Source of the DNA: an uncultured Mollicutes bacterium
GTDB taxonomy: Bacteria > Bacillota_I > Bacilli_A > RFN20 > CAG-826
Length of the DNA: 64,000 bases
Assembly: GCA_900540395.1 (NCBI GenBank)
Contig: UQFQ01000008.1
Location: 5,541 to 69,540, forward strand
Reading direction: 5' to 3'
Notes under the pieces: generated by a model
Database searches by the model: none
Seen by the model: the letters and a program-made list of their open reading frames with translations, nothing else
Told to the model about the DNA's origin: nothing
Translations under genes and position numbers: made by a program
In this document: one piece after another, positions 49,147 to 57,763 of the stretch
Numbering within the stretch: the first letter of the stretch is position 1
How the letters are laid out: each line of letters starts with the position of its first letter

Positions 49147-50858
49147 AAAATAGAACTTTTTCAATTAGATTTAAGTTAACTTCTTATACAATTTTATGTT
49201 TCTTTCTTTTTTTATGCGCAATAAGCGCAATTGCTTCTGGTTTATATTACACTTCAGTTGCACAAATAATCGATGAACAAATAATTAATACTTCAAAACA
49301 AGTTGTTTCAAACTATGAACTTTATTTTGATAGCGCAATAGAAGTCTCAAACTCTATTCAAACAAAGATTGATAACCGCAATGTTTTAAATGAAAAGACT
49401 GCAATTCGCAGTTATTTTGATGATGTTAAATCAATTAAAGGAGAAATATTATCAATTGCATTTTATGATGAAAATGGCGATTTGATTGTTGCTGATTCTA
49501 CCTTTGATACAGTGAATAATGACAATGTATATGAAAGCAATTCATTTCAAAATGCAATTAATGAACCAATGATTAACATCTTTAGTGGTGTTGGTTTTGA
49601 AAATGATAGATACGCTTTTACCTTGTCTCGATATATGTCATTTAATAGAAGTGAAAATCATGGCGTTGCTTTAATTGAATTTGATTTTACTAAGATTGTT
49701 AGGTTAATTTATCAAAGCGATTTAGGTGAAAACGGACATATTGCAATCTTTGACCGAGATTATAATGTTGTTTATTCTTCACTTCCTGAACTTATTGATG
49801 AAGATTTAATCGAAACAAAAAAACTTGTACTTGGCTCAGCAGGAGTAACGATTAATCATCAATCTTTTAATCTTTATATTTCAACAATTACAAATACAGG
49901 ATGGAAAGTTTCTGTTTTTACCAATAATTCTCAAATTTATTCTGTTTTATATAATTTCATTATTATTGTAATAATTACAATTCTTCTTCTTTCAATTCTT
50001 TATATTTTTATTGTCTATGTAATTGTTAAACAAGTAACTTATCCTTTATATCGTTTGCAAGCCGAAATGAACAAAGTTAAAGATTTAAATTATGATGTTA
50101 ATCGTTCAAAACTTAAAAAGGGCAGTAAAGAAATTATTCAACTTGATGCCACATTTAACGAAATGATGCGAAGAATTCGCTATCTTGCAGATAAGCTTTT
50201 ACAAGAACAAGAAAATCAAAGAAAGAGTGAATTGAAGGCTCAACAAAATCAAATTAACCCTCACTTTTTATATAATACTTTAGACTCAATTATTTACATG
50301 ATTGATAAAGGGGAAAACCAAAAAGCCGAAGAAATGATAGTTGCTTTGTCGAAGTTTTTTAGAATTTCTATTTCTAGAGGAAAAACTATTATTCCTTTAA
50401 AAGATGAAGTAGAGCATGTTAGAAATTATTTGCTTATTCAGAAAATTAGATTTGGTGATCAATTTACGTATTCAATTGACGTGGATCCATCTTTGTATCA
50501 ATATTCTTGTATTAAGTTAATACTTCAACCACTGGTTGAAAATGCCATTGAACATGGTTTAAATGATAATGAAAGTGGTGGAAAAATTGAAATTATTGGT
50601 ACACAAAATGAAAACTACATTATCTTAAAAATTAAAGATAATGGTTATGGAATTAGTGAAGATAAATTAGAACGAATATATAAGAGTTTCCATGATGATT
50701 CAATCCATCAAGGTGTTGGACTTAAAAATGTATATCAAAGAATTAAAATTTATTATGGTGAGGAAGCAGACATAAAAATTGATTCTTTGTTTGATGAAGG
50801 AACAATAATTTCAATTTATATTCCAAAGAAGAAGGCTGTCAAAAATGAAGAAAAATAG
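49143..50858 (+). CDS. YesM-type sensor histidine kinase
   Basis: A 571-residue membrane kinase. TM1 is at about 15-37, then an extracytoplasmic Cache-like sensor (about 40-270), TM2 (about 276-298), a HAMP segment (about 299-350) and the His_kinase domain with the phospho-His motif NQINPHFLYNTLDSI (His near 376). The HATPase domain has QPLVENAIEHGL and IKDNGYGIS. It is the partner of the regulator encoded upstream. The gene end overlaps the sugar-binding lipoprotein gene by 14 bases, so the kinase probably senses the liganded binding protein. Confidence 0.9.
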   Translation: MKNRTFSIRFKLTSYTILCFFLFLCAISAIASGLYYTSVAQIIDEQIINTSKQVVSNYELYFDSAIEVSNSIQTKIDNRNVLNEKTAIRSYFDDVKSIKGEILSIAFYDENGDLIVADSTFDTVNNDNVYESNSFQNAINEPMINIFSGVGFENDRYAFTLSRYMSFNRSENHGVALIEFDFTKIVRLIYQSDLGENGHIAIFDRDYNVVYSSLPELIDEDLIETKKLVLGSAGVTINHQSFNLYISTITNTGWKVSVFTNNSQIYSVLYNFIIIVIITILLLSILYIFIVYVIVKQVTYPLYRLQAEMNKVKDLNYDVNRSKLKKGSKEIIQLDATFNEMMRRIRYLADKLLQEQENQRKSELKAQQNQINPHFLYNTLDSIIYMIDKGENQKAEEMIVALSKFFRISISRGKTIIPLKDEVEHVRNYLLIQKIRFGDQFTYSIDVDPSLYQYSCIKLILQPLVENAIEHGLNDNESGGKIEIIGTQNENYIILKIKDNGYGISEDKLERIYKSFHDDSIHQGVGLKNVYQRIKIYYGEEADIKIDSLFDEGTIISIYIPKKKAVKNEEK

Positions 50859-51903
50859 TAGATTTGCAGGGTTTTTACTTAGCATTATAAGTTTAATATC
50901 ACTAAGTGTTGTGAGTTGTGGTGAAAGCAACAGTCATATTTCTTTGTTCATTTATAGTTCTACAGATACTTTTATGCAAGGTTATGCTGAACAAATTCAA
51001 GATACTTTAAGAGACAAATATAACGTTGTAACTTTTAATGGTGAAAGCAGTCAAACTTTACAAAACGATCAAATTGTTGGAGAAATTAACAATGATGAAT
51101 CTAAGTTTTTACTTATAAATCTTGTTGATAGACTTGCTGCTAGAACAATAATTGAAAAATCTACTACGAAAGAAAAACCAATAGTCTTTTTAAATCGTGA
51201 ACCTCTTGAAAGCGATTTAAGTGGAAGTCGATTAGCTTATTATGTAGGTGCTAAACCTGAAAGTGATGGTAGTCTTCAAGCTGAAATCATTGATGAATTT
51301 TATGGTGGGAATGCTAAATTTGTTGAATCTTATGATAAAAATAAGAACGGGAAACTTGATGTTTTACTAATTAAAGGCGAACAAGGCCATCAAGATACTG
51401 AAAATAGAAGCCAATATTCGATAAATGGACTTAAGGATTTAGGTTATGATGTAAATATTCTTGATACAAGATTTTGTGATTGGAATAGAGAAACAGCATT
51501 TAGTTATCTTCAAGAAGTTTATAGTGATTATGAAAATGATTTAGATGTAATAATTTCAAATAACGATGATATGGCTTTAGGCGCTATTGATTATTTTAAA
51601 AAAACTTTAGAAGATTATGACTCCTCTATTCCTTTATATGAACAATATCCACTAATTATTGGGGTTGATGCAACAGAAGTTGGATTTGAAGCAGTTCAAA
51701 ATCAAGAAATGTATGGAACAGTTCAAAATGATTACGAAAAACAAGTTGCTATTATTGATGAATTAATCGATTATCTTTTAAATCATATTGATATGTCAAC
51801 TTTCCCATATAAAACTGATTCAGGTAATTTCTTTAGAACAGATGGTATAAAAATTACTCAACAGAACTATAATGAATTTGTAGATACTCCACAAATTCAA
51901 TGA
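50845..51903 (+). CDS. Galactose-binding-like lipoprotein (sensor component, canonical order)
   Basis: A 352-residue periplasmic-binding-type lipoprotein (lipobox VVSC, Cys25). It has the usual order: HISLFIYSSTDTF (31-43), INLVDRLAARTIIEK (about 91-105), the first crossover KPIVFLNREP (111-120), a DKNKNGKLD calcium-loop-like site (about 164-172), GEQGHQDTENR (about 178-188), ISNNDDMALGA (about 227-237) and GVDATEVGF. It is a paralogue of MglB at 41157 but not permuted. Coupled to the YesM/YesN pair by overlap, it likely delivers the galactose signal rather than feeding the importer. Confidence 0.85.
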   Translation: MKKNSRFAGFLLSIISLISLSVVSCGESNSHISLFIYSSTDTFMQGYAEQIQDTLRDKYNVVTFNGESSQTLQNDQIVGEINNDESKFLLINLVDRLAARTIIEKSTTKEKPIVFLNREPLESDLSGSRLAYYVGAKPESDGSLQAEIIDEFYGGNAKFVESYDKNKNGKLDVLLIKGEQGHQDTENRSQYSINGLKDLGYDVNILDTRFCDWNRETAFSYLQEVYSDYENDLDVIISNNDDMALGAIDYFKKTLEDYDSSIPLYEQYPLIIGVDATEVGFEAVQNQEMYGTVQNDYEKQVAIIDELIDYLLNHIDMSTFPYKTDSGNFFRTDGIKITQQNYNEFVDTPQIQ

Positions 51904-51976
51904 AAAACCTTGCAAAAATCAAATATTTTTTGGTATTTCGTGTTTAATTATATATAATATACAAGAGGTAAGAAAT

Positions 51977-54124
51977 ATGGATATAACTTTAAGACTTGTT
52001 GAAGAACTTGGCCTTGAGCAAAGAAAAATCGAGGCAGCTATTAAATTAATTGATGAAGGTAATACAATTCCTTTTATTGCTCGTTATAGAAAAGAAGCGA
52101 CTGGTAATTTAGATGATGCGGAATTAAGAAAACTTTTTGACCGTTTAACATATTTAAGAAACTTAAACGAAAGAATTGAAACGGTTTTAAAGTCTATTGA
52201 GGAACAAGGCAAATTAACCGATGAATTAAAGACTCAAATTGAAAACGTAAAAACTTTAGCCGAGCTTGAAGATTTATATCGTCCATATAAACCTAAAAAG
52301 AAAACAAGAGGGAGCATTGCTAAAGAAAAGGGACTTGAGCCACTTGCAGAAATTATTTTAAAAGAAAACACATCTCTTAATCTTTATGAAGAAGCAAAGA
52401 AATATATTAATGAAGAAAAGAAAGTGTTAACTGTCGATGATGCAATAAACGGAGCAAAAGATATTGTTTGTGAAGTTATTAGTGATGATCCACTTATTAG
52501 AAAATTTATAAAAGAATTAATAGAGAAAAAAGGTTCTATTTCATCTAAAGAAATTAAAAAGGACGAAAAAGATACTTATAAAATCTATGCTGACTACACC
52601 GAAAGCGTTTCTTCAATAAAGCCACATAGATATTTAGCAATTAATCGTGGTGAAAACGAAAAATGTCTTAAAGTAAGTGTTGTCTATGATGAAGACGAAG
52701 TTATCACTTATATAAGAAAAAGATATAACAAGAAAAAAGAATTTTTCGATATCTATACAGAAATTATCGCAGACAGTTTAAAACGATTAATCAAGCCTAG
52801 TGTTGAAAATGAAATCAGAAATGATTTATTTGATAAGGCGAGTGAACAATCTTTTGAAGTCTTTAAGAAGAATTTAAAAAGTTTATTAATGTACCCACCT
52901 CTAAAAAATAAAGACATTTTAGGTTTTGACCCAGGTTTTAGAACTGGATGTAAATATGCTTTAATTGATAAACTTGGAAACCCAAATAAAAAAGTAATAG
53001 GCGTTAGCCACATTACTTCAAATTCTAAAGAAGAAGTTGAAGAAGCCAAAAAGAGACTTTTACCAATTTTAAAGAATAACCATATTGATTACATTGCTTT
53101 AGGTAATGGAACTGCAAGTAGAGAAAGTGAAGCTATTTTATCGGCACTTATAAAAGAAAACAACTTACCTATTAAGATTTATATTGTTAACGAAAGCGGG
53201 GCAAGTGTTTATAGTGCTTCTAAACTTGGCGAAGAAGAATTTCCAGATTTACCTGTTGAAAAAAGAAGTGCCATTTCTCTTGCTAGACGATTAATGGATC
53301 CATTAAGTGAGCTTGTTAAAATTGATCCTAAGGCCATAGGTGTTGGTCAATATCAACATGATTTAGATCAAAAACGACTTGGAGAAGTTCTTGAAGGCGT
53401 AGTCGAAGATTGTGTTAATAATGTTGGAGTAAACTTAAATACTGCTAGTGTCTCATTATTAAAATATGTTTCAGGCATCAACAAAACAATTGCTCAAAAC
53501 ATTTATGATTATCGTGAAAAAAATGGAGAATTCAAAAACAGAGAAGAACTTAAAAATGTCCCTAAGCTTGGAGAAAAAGCCTTTGAACAATGTGCTGGAT
53601 TTTTAAGAATTGTTGATGGAGAAGAACCTCTTGATAATACTGGCGTTCATCCTGAAAGCTATAAATATGCCAAAGAAATTATTAAAGAAACAAAAATAGA
53701 TCTTAAAAACGATGATGAAGATACATTAAAACTTAAACTTTCTTTATTTAATGAAGATAAATTCCTATATAAAAAAGAACTTGGATTATTAACTTTAAAA
53801 GACATTATTAAAGAACTTGAAAAGCCAGGTAGAGATATCAGAGATGATGTTAAAATTGTTGAATTAGACAATAACGTTAAATCAATCGAAGACTTAAAAG
53901 TTGGTATGATTTTAACAGGAACAGTAAGAAATATTGCAGATTTTGGTGCTTTTGTTGATATAAATGTTCATCAAGATGGTTTAGTTCATATAAGTGAAAT
54001 CGCTAATAAATTTATTCGTCATCCTAGTGAAGTTTTAGCAATCAACGATATTGTTAAAGTAAAAGTTATTTCAGTTGATCCTTTAACTAAGCGTATTGGT
54101 TTATCAATTAAGCAAGCTAAATAA
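51977..54124 (+). CDS. tex: Tex-family transcription accessory / S1 RNA-binding protein
   Basis: A 715-residue Tex protein. Order: N-terminal helix-turn-helix region with TIPFIARYRKEATGNLDD (about 31-48), the YqgF-like RNase H fold (DILGFDPGFRTGCKYALID, about 313-331), helix-hairpin-helix repeats (VGVNLNTASVSLLKYVSGI), and a C-terminal S1 domain (LKVGMILTGTVRNIADFGAF, about 639-658). It binds nucleic acid and influences transcription. The promoter TTGGTA (51930-51935), 17 bases, TATAAT (51953-51958) and AGAGGT ribosome site are visible. Confidence 0.94.
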   Translation: MDITLRLVEELGLEQRKIEAAIKLIDEGNTIPFIARYRKEATGNLDDAELRKLFDRLTYLRNLNERIETVLKSIEEQGKLTDELKTQIENVKTLAELEDLYRPYKPKKKTRGSIAKEKGLEPLAEIILKENTSLNLYEEAKKYINEEKKVLTVDDAINGAKDIVCEVISDDPLIRKFIKELIEKKGSISSKEIKKDEKDTYKIYADYTESVSSIKPHRYLAINRGENEKCLKVSVVYDEDEVITYIRKRYNKKKEFFDIYTEIIADSLKRLIKPSVENEIRNDLFDKASEQSFEVFKKNLKSLLMYPPLKNKDILGFDPGFRTGCKYALIDKLGNPNKKVIGVSHITSNSKEEVEEAKKRLLPILKNNHIDYIALGNGTASRESEAILSALIKENNLPIKIYIVNESGASVYSASKLGEEEFPDLPVEKRSAISLARRLMDPLSELVKIDPKAIGVGQYQHDLDQKRLGEVLEGVVEDCVNNVGVNLNTASVSLLKYVSGINKTIAQNIYDYREKNGEFKNREELKNVPKLGEKAFEQCAGFLRIVDGEEPLDNTGVHPESYKYAKEIIKETKIDLKNDDEDTLKLKLSLFNEDKFLYKKELGLLTLKDIIKELEKPGRDIRDDVKIVELDNNVKSIEDLKVGMILTGTVRNIADFGAFVDINVHQDGLVHISEIANKFIRHPSEVLAINDIVKVKVISVDPLTKRIGLSIKQAK

Positions 54125-54211
54125 GTTTTTGCAAAAATTTTGCAATAAAAGAATATAATTAGATAACACTAACCAATTTAATTTCATATAATATCTTTGG
54201 GGTTGATAAAA

Positions 54212-54586
54212 GTGCATAGAATAACACAACAAAGAAAGAGCATTTTAGAAATTATCAATCGTTTAGGGCATGCAACTTTACCTGAAATTCAAGATAACTT
54301 AATCTATAAAGGTGAAAATGTTGCATTATCAACGATTTATCGCTCTTTAGAGACTTTTGAAAAAGAGAATGTTATTCGTCGAATTCCATCAAAATATGGT
54401 CAAGACTTCTATGAATTTTATGAACAAACAAAACACGATCACTTTGTATGCGTAAAATGCGGGAAGATTTATGACATACCTAAAAAGAGAACTAATGTTG
54501 GATTTTTAGAAAAAGAAGGGAAGTATGTTCAAGAAGTAGTTACTACATATTATGGAATTTGTGATGATTGTCATGAAGATAATTAA
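54212..54586 (+). CDS. Fur-family regulator, PerR-like
   Basis: About 124 residues from GTG 54212 (a TTG at 54197 is also in frame). The winged-helix part is QRKSILEIINRLGHATLPEI with ALSTIYRSLETFEKENVI as recognition region. The dimer domain has HDHFVCVKCGKIYD and the closing CDDCHED, giving the CxxC pairs of the structural zinc site. Neighbours are a rubredoxin-like protein and rubrerythrin, the usual PerR regulon of anaerobes, so peroxide sensing is likely. TATAAT is at 54187-54192. Confidence 0.88.
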   Translation: MHRITQQRKSILEIINRLGHATLPEIQDNLIYKGENVALSTIYRSLETFEKENVIRRIPSKYGQDFYEFYEQTKHDHFVCVKCGKIYDIPKKRTNVGFLEKEGKYVQEVVTTYYGICDDCHEDN

Positions 54587-54619
54587 ATGCTTAGGCATTG
54601 GTTATAATGAGGAGGATTT

Positions 54620-54739
54620 ATGAAAAAATATTTATGCTTAGTCTGTGGCGTTGAATTTGAAAGCGACGATGAAAATCCAGTTTGCCCAGTTTGTGGTGCA
54701 AGTGGTGCAGATTTACAAGAAGTTAAAGAAGAAAACTAA
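54620..54739 (+). CDS. Rubredoxin-like zinc/iron-ribbon mini-protein
   Basis: A 39-residue protein behind a perfect GAGGAGG site (54608-54614). CLVCG (about 6-10) and CPVCGASGADL (about 22-32) form a four-cysteine knuckle pair like the C-terminal domain of rubrerythrin. Between them is an acidic loop. It lies between the PerR-like regulator and rubrerythrin, 33 and 26 bases away. It may be an electron donor to rubrerythrin; it could instead bind zinc. Confidence 0.8.
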   Translation: MKKYLCLVCGVEFESDDENPVCPVCGASGADLQEVKEEN

Positions 54740-54765
54740 TTAATTTTTAGATAAGGAGAATAAAA

Positions 54766-55308
54766 ATGGCAAATAAATACGCAGGTACACAAACCGAAAA
54801 GAATTTACAAACAGCTTTTGCTGGCGAATCACAAGCAAGAAACAAATACACTTACTTTGCAAGTGTTGCTAAAAAAGAAGGCTATGAACAAATCGCAGCT
54901 ATCTTCTTAGAAACAGCTGACAATGAAAAAGAACATGCTAAATTATGGTTCAAAGAATTAGAAGGAATCGGCGATACAGCTGCTAACTTAAAAGCTGCTG
55001 CAGAAGGCGAAAACTATGAATGGACAACCATGTATAAAGAATTTGCTGAAACAGCTGAAAAAGAAGGATTTAAAGAACTTGCAATTAAATTCAGATTAGT
55101 TGCTGAAGTTGAAGCAAAACACGAAGAAAGATATAACAAACTTTTAAAGAATGTTGAACTTTGTGAAGTATTCAAAAAAGACACTGGTATTACCATTTGG
55201 AAATGCAGAAATTGTGGTTATATCTTTGTTGGAAAAGCAGCACCAAAACTTTGCCCATGCTGTGCTCACCCACAAAGCTTCTTCGAAATTAACGCTGAAA
55301 ATTACTAA
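54766..55308 (+). CDS. rbr: Rubrerythrin
   Basis: A 180-residue rubrerythrin that reduces hydrogen peroxide. The di-iron ferritin-like domain has [29 protein letters not shown] and [10 protein letters not shown] with the Glu/His ligands. The C-terminal rubredoxin domain has [20 protein letters not shown]. It is third in the PerR-like operon, behind AAGGAG. It protects the oxygen-sensitive hydrogenase and iron-sulfur enzymes of this anaerobe. Confidence 0.95.
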   Translation: MANKYAGTQTEKNLQTAFAGESQARNKYTYFASVAKKEGYEQIAAIFLETADNEKEHAKLWFKELEGIGDTAANLKAAAEGENYEWTTMYKEFAETAEKEGFKELAIKFRLVAEVEAKHEERYNKLLKNVELCEVFKKDTGITIWKCRNCGYIFVGKAAPKLCPCCAHPQSFFEINAENY

Positions 55309-55334
55309 TCTTATTTTCTTAACTTAAAATATTG

Positions 55335-55369
55335 AATAGACCGCTAAATAAAGCGGTCTATTCTATTTT
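55335..55369 (+). terminator. Terminator after rubrerythrin
   Basis: AATAGACCGCT (55335-55345), AAATAA, AGCGGTCTATT (55352-55362), then CTATTTT. Confidence 0.85.
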
Positions 55370-55411
55370 CAAGAGTAACAAATGTTGCTTAAAATATAAG
55401 AAGGTTTTAAT

Positions 55412-55597
55412 ATGAAAAAAATAAATTACCGAAAAATGGCAATTGTTTTAGTTGTTGCTTCTACAATTTTGACATTTTTAATATCGTATATAACGCTTGA
55501 AGAATATAATATATTTTCTTTCGTATTAACTTTTATTGTCTTGGTAATTTCACTATTTTGCTTAATGATTATTTTTTTGCTTACAAAGGAGAATTGA
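55412..55597 (+). CDS. Small membrane protein, probably frameshifted (continues to 55736)
   Basis: 61 residues with two membrane helices (about 7-27 and 32-57) behind AAGAAGG. The frame stops at TGA 55595-55597, but another frame stays open from before the stop to TAA 55734-55736 and reads KLGSIITAFVCAAESIAPI, then a short polar tail. A run of seven T (55572-55578) lies where the frames could join; six T would give one protein of about 106 residues. There is no start codon for the second part alone. The family is not recognised. Confidence 0.55.
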   Translation: MKKINYRKMAIVLVVASTILTFLISYITLEEYNIFSFVLTFIVLVISLFCLMIIFLLTKEN

Positions 55598-55773
55598 AAA
55601 GTTAGGTTCTATTATAACTGCTTTTGTTTGCGCTGCCGAGAGTATTGCGCCTATTAAAAATCCAGCTTCAGTTGAATCAGTAGAGAATGGTAAAAATATA
55701 GAAGTTTTTTACAATGAGTTTTATATAGATACTTAATGCTTTATAATAAATTTATTAAAGGAATTTTAATTTT

Positions 55774-56649
55774 ATGAACGTTAAATATGCTTTTATCCCT
55801 TGCGCTGGTAAAGGGACAAGATTTTTGCCTATTACAAAAGGCGTAGCCAAAGAAATGTGTCCAATTGTGGACCGTCCAACACTTGATTATATTGTTGAAG
55901 AGTGCCTAGAAGCAGGAATTACTGATATTGTTTTTGTAATCTCAGAAGGAAAAGATGATATTAAAAAATATTATTCTTTAGATGAAGCTTATGAAAAAGA
56001 TTTAAGAGAACACGGCAAAAATGAATTTGCTGATATAATTCATAAGATAGCTACAAAAGCTAACTATCATTATGTTATACAACATGAACAACTTGGTTTA
56101 GGACATGCAGTTTTACAAGCAAAAAGTGTTGTTAAAGATGATAACTTTGTTGTTTGTTGCGGGGATGATATTTGCACTTATGAGGGTGATTCCCCTGTTA
56201 AACAATTAGTAGAAGCTTTTAAGAAAGTTGGCGGAAAGACTGTTGTTGGCGGACAAAAAGTCAAACACGAAAGCATTGTTAAATATGGTGCAATGAAAGT
56301 TAAAGATTCGCTTTCAGATCGTCTTTATGAATTGTCAGGAATTGTAGAAAAACCAAAACTTGATGAAGCCCCAAGTGATTTAGCAAGTTTAGGGAAATGG
56401 GTTTTTAACGCTAAGATTTTTGATGAACTTGAACACACACCAAAAGGAGCAGGTGGCGAAATTCAATTAACAGATGCAATTGCTCAAATTATGAAAAAAG
56501 AAGAAGTTTACTACTATGATTTTGTTGGTAAACGTTATGATTGTGGCGATAAATTAGGTTATCTAGAAGCAATTATTGATGTTGCTTTATCTCGTGATGA
56601 ATTTAAAGAAGGTTTAAAAGAACATATAAAATCATTAAATATTAAATAA
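55774..56649 (+). CDS. galU: UTP-glucose-1-phosphate uridylyltransferase
   Basis: A 291-residue GalU making UDP-glucose. The nucleotide loop is IPCAGKGTRFLPITKGVAKEM (about 8-28, partly quoted), followed by the VDRPTLDYIVEECLEAG helix, the CGDDICTYEGDSPVK metal site, GIVEKPK and the KRYDCGDKLGYLEA C-terminal signature. It supplies UDP-glucose for GalT and for cell-surface polymers. It is monocistronic, between the small membrane protein and the phosphate regulon. Confidence 0.94.
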   Translation: MNVKYAFIPCAGKGTRFLPITKGVAKEMCPIVDRPTLDYIVEECLEAGITDIVFVISEGKDDIKKYYSLDEAYEKDLREHGKNEFADIIHKIATKANYHYVIQHEQLGLGHAVLQAKSVVKDDNFVVCCGDDICTYEGDSPVKQLVEAFKKVGGKTVVGGQKVKHESIVKYGAMKVKDSLSDRLYELSGIVEKPKLDEAPSDLASLGKWVFNAKIFDELEHTPKGAGGEIQLTDAIAQIMKKEEVYYYDFVGKRYDCGDKLGYLEAIIDVALSRDEFKEGLKEHIKSLNIK

Positions 56650-56710
56650 CTTTCTTTATATTTATATAGAAATTAATCTTTTATAAGTAAAAATTGTAAA
56701 GAGTGTAAAA

Positions 56711-56747
56711 TTTACATTTTCTTTACAATTTTTTACATTTGTATGAT
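56711..56747 (+). promoter_or_regulatory. Pho-type promoter with repeated TTTACA boxes
   Basis: TTTACA at 56711-56716, 56722-56727 and 56732-56737 gives direct repeats with 10-11 base period, like PhoP boxes of Firmicutes. TATGAT (56742-56747) is the -10, so the boxes replace the -35 element. Two TGTAAA copies in the opposite sense just upstream make the region partly palindromic. The cognate regulator is encoded at 61593. Confidence 0.75.
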
Positions 56748-56799
56748 ATTTCTTAAAGTTTCTTCTCTATATAGTTAATGGCGTAAAGAGGAGAAAGAA

Positions 56800-57750
56800 A
56801 TGAAAAACAGATTTTTATTACTCGGTGCTATGGCACTTGTAGGTGTACTCGGAGTAGGACTTGCTTCCTGTGGTGGAAGTGATGGTGATACTATTAAACT
56901 TTATTCAAGAGAACATGGTAGTGGTACTAGAGAATGTTTCTTTGAAGGTATCGGTTATGGTGATGTTAAAAAAGACGATAAATGGAACGAAGGCGTTGTA
57001 GTTTCTAGTGCTTCTAGTAATGGCGCAATCATGACTAGCGTTGGTGATGATGAAAATGGCTTAGGATATTGTTCACTTGATTCAATTGATACAGTTAAAA
57101 GTATTAAAGGCTTAACTTTTGAAGGAGTTGCTGCTAGTGAAGAAACTGTTGTTGATGGAACATATAAATTACAAAGAAATTTCAACTTTGTTTCTGCAGA
57201 TAGCTCACTTTTAGATGCTCAACATGCTTTAGCAAAAGATGCTTTTGTTGCATTTATGACTGAATCTAAAGAAGGATTACAAGCAATTGCAGCAGAAGGT
57301 GGTATTTTAACAAAAAGTGTTGCTAGTGCTAAAACTTGGAGTGAAATTGCTACAAGCGAATTCCCAAATTTAAATATTAAAGGAGTTACAATTAACGCTT
57401 GTGGATCAACTTCTGTTGAAAACGTTTTAGGTGGATTAGCTTCTGCTTTTAAAGAAGCAACTGGTTGTACAGTTACTCCAAATCAAACTGGATCTGGTGA
57501 TGCTGTTCCAGGTATTACTGGCGAAAAAACAACTAAATATGAAATTGGTTTCTTATCAAGAGAAATTGAGGCTGATGAATTAGCTTCTTTAACTGAGGCA
57601 AATGCAAAAGGATCTATCTGTAAAGATGCTGTTGTCCCAATTGTTAATGCAGCAAATACTACAGTTACAAACTCAACCGCTGAAGCTTTAGCAGCTGCTT
57701 ATAAAGGTGAAATCACAACTTGGAGTGAATTTGCTGAACTCGTTGCCTAA
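56800..57750 (+). CDS. pstS: Phosphate-binding lipoprotein PstS, circularly permuted
   Basis: A 316-residue lipoprotein (lipobox LASC, Cys24). Residues 31-170 match what is normally the second part of PstS: IKLYSREHGSGTRECFFEG (32-50), VSSASSNGAIMTSV (68-81), GLGYCSLDSID (87-97). Residues 194-316 match the normal N-terminal part: VTINACGSTSVENVL (196-210), TGSGDAVPGI (230-239), IGFLSREIEADE (249-260), KDAVVPIVN (275-283) and GEITTWSE (303-310), which in canonical proteins comes directly before the SRE..GSGT strand. All phosphate-binding segments are present. Only their order is changed. It is first in the pst operon. Confidence 0.9.
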   Translation: MKNRFLLLGAMALVGVLGVGLASCGGSDGDTIKLYSREHGSGTRECFFEGIGYGDVKKDDKWNEGVVVSSASSNGAIMTSVGDDENGLGYCSLDSIDTVKSIKGLTFEGVAASEETVVDGTYKLQRNFNFVSADSSLLDAQHALAKDAFVAFMTESKEGLQAIAAEGGILTKSVASAKTWSEIATSEFPNLNIKGVTINACGSTSVENVLGGLASAFKEATGCTVTPNQTGSGDAVPGITGEKTTKYEIGFLSREIEADELASLTEANAKGSICKDAVVPIVNAANTTVTNSTAEALAAAYKGEITTWSEFAELVA

Positions 57751-57763
57751 TTAAAAAGAGGTT

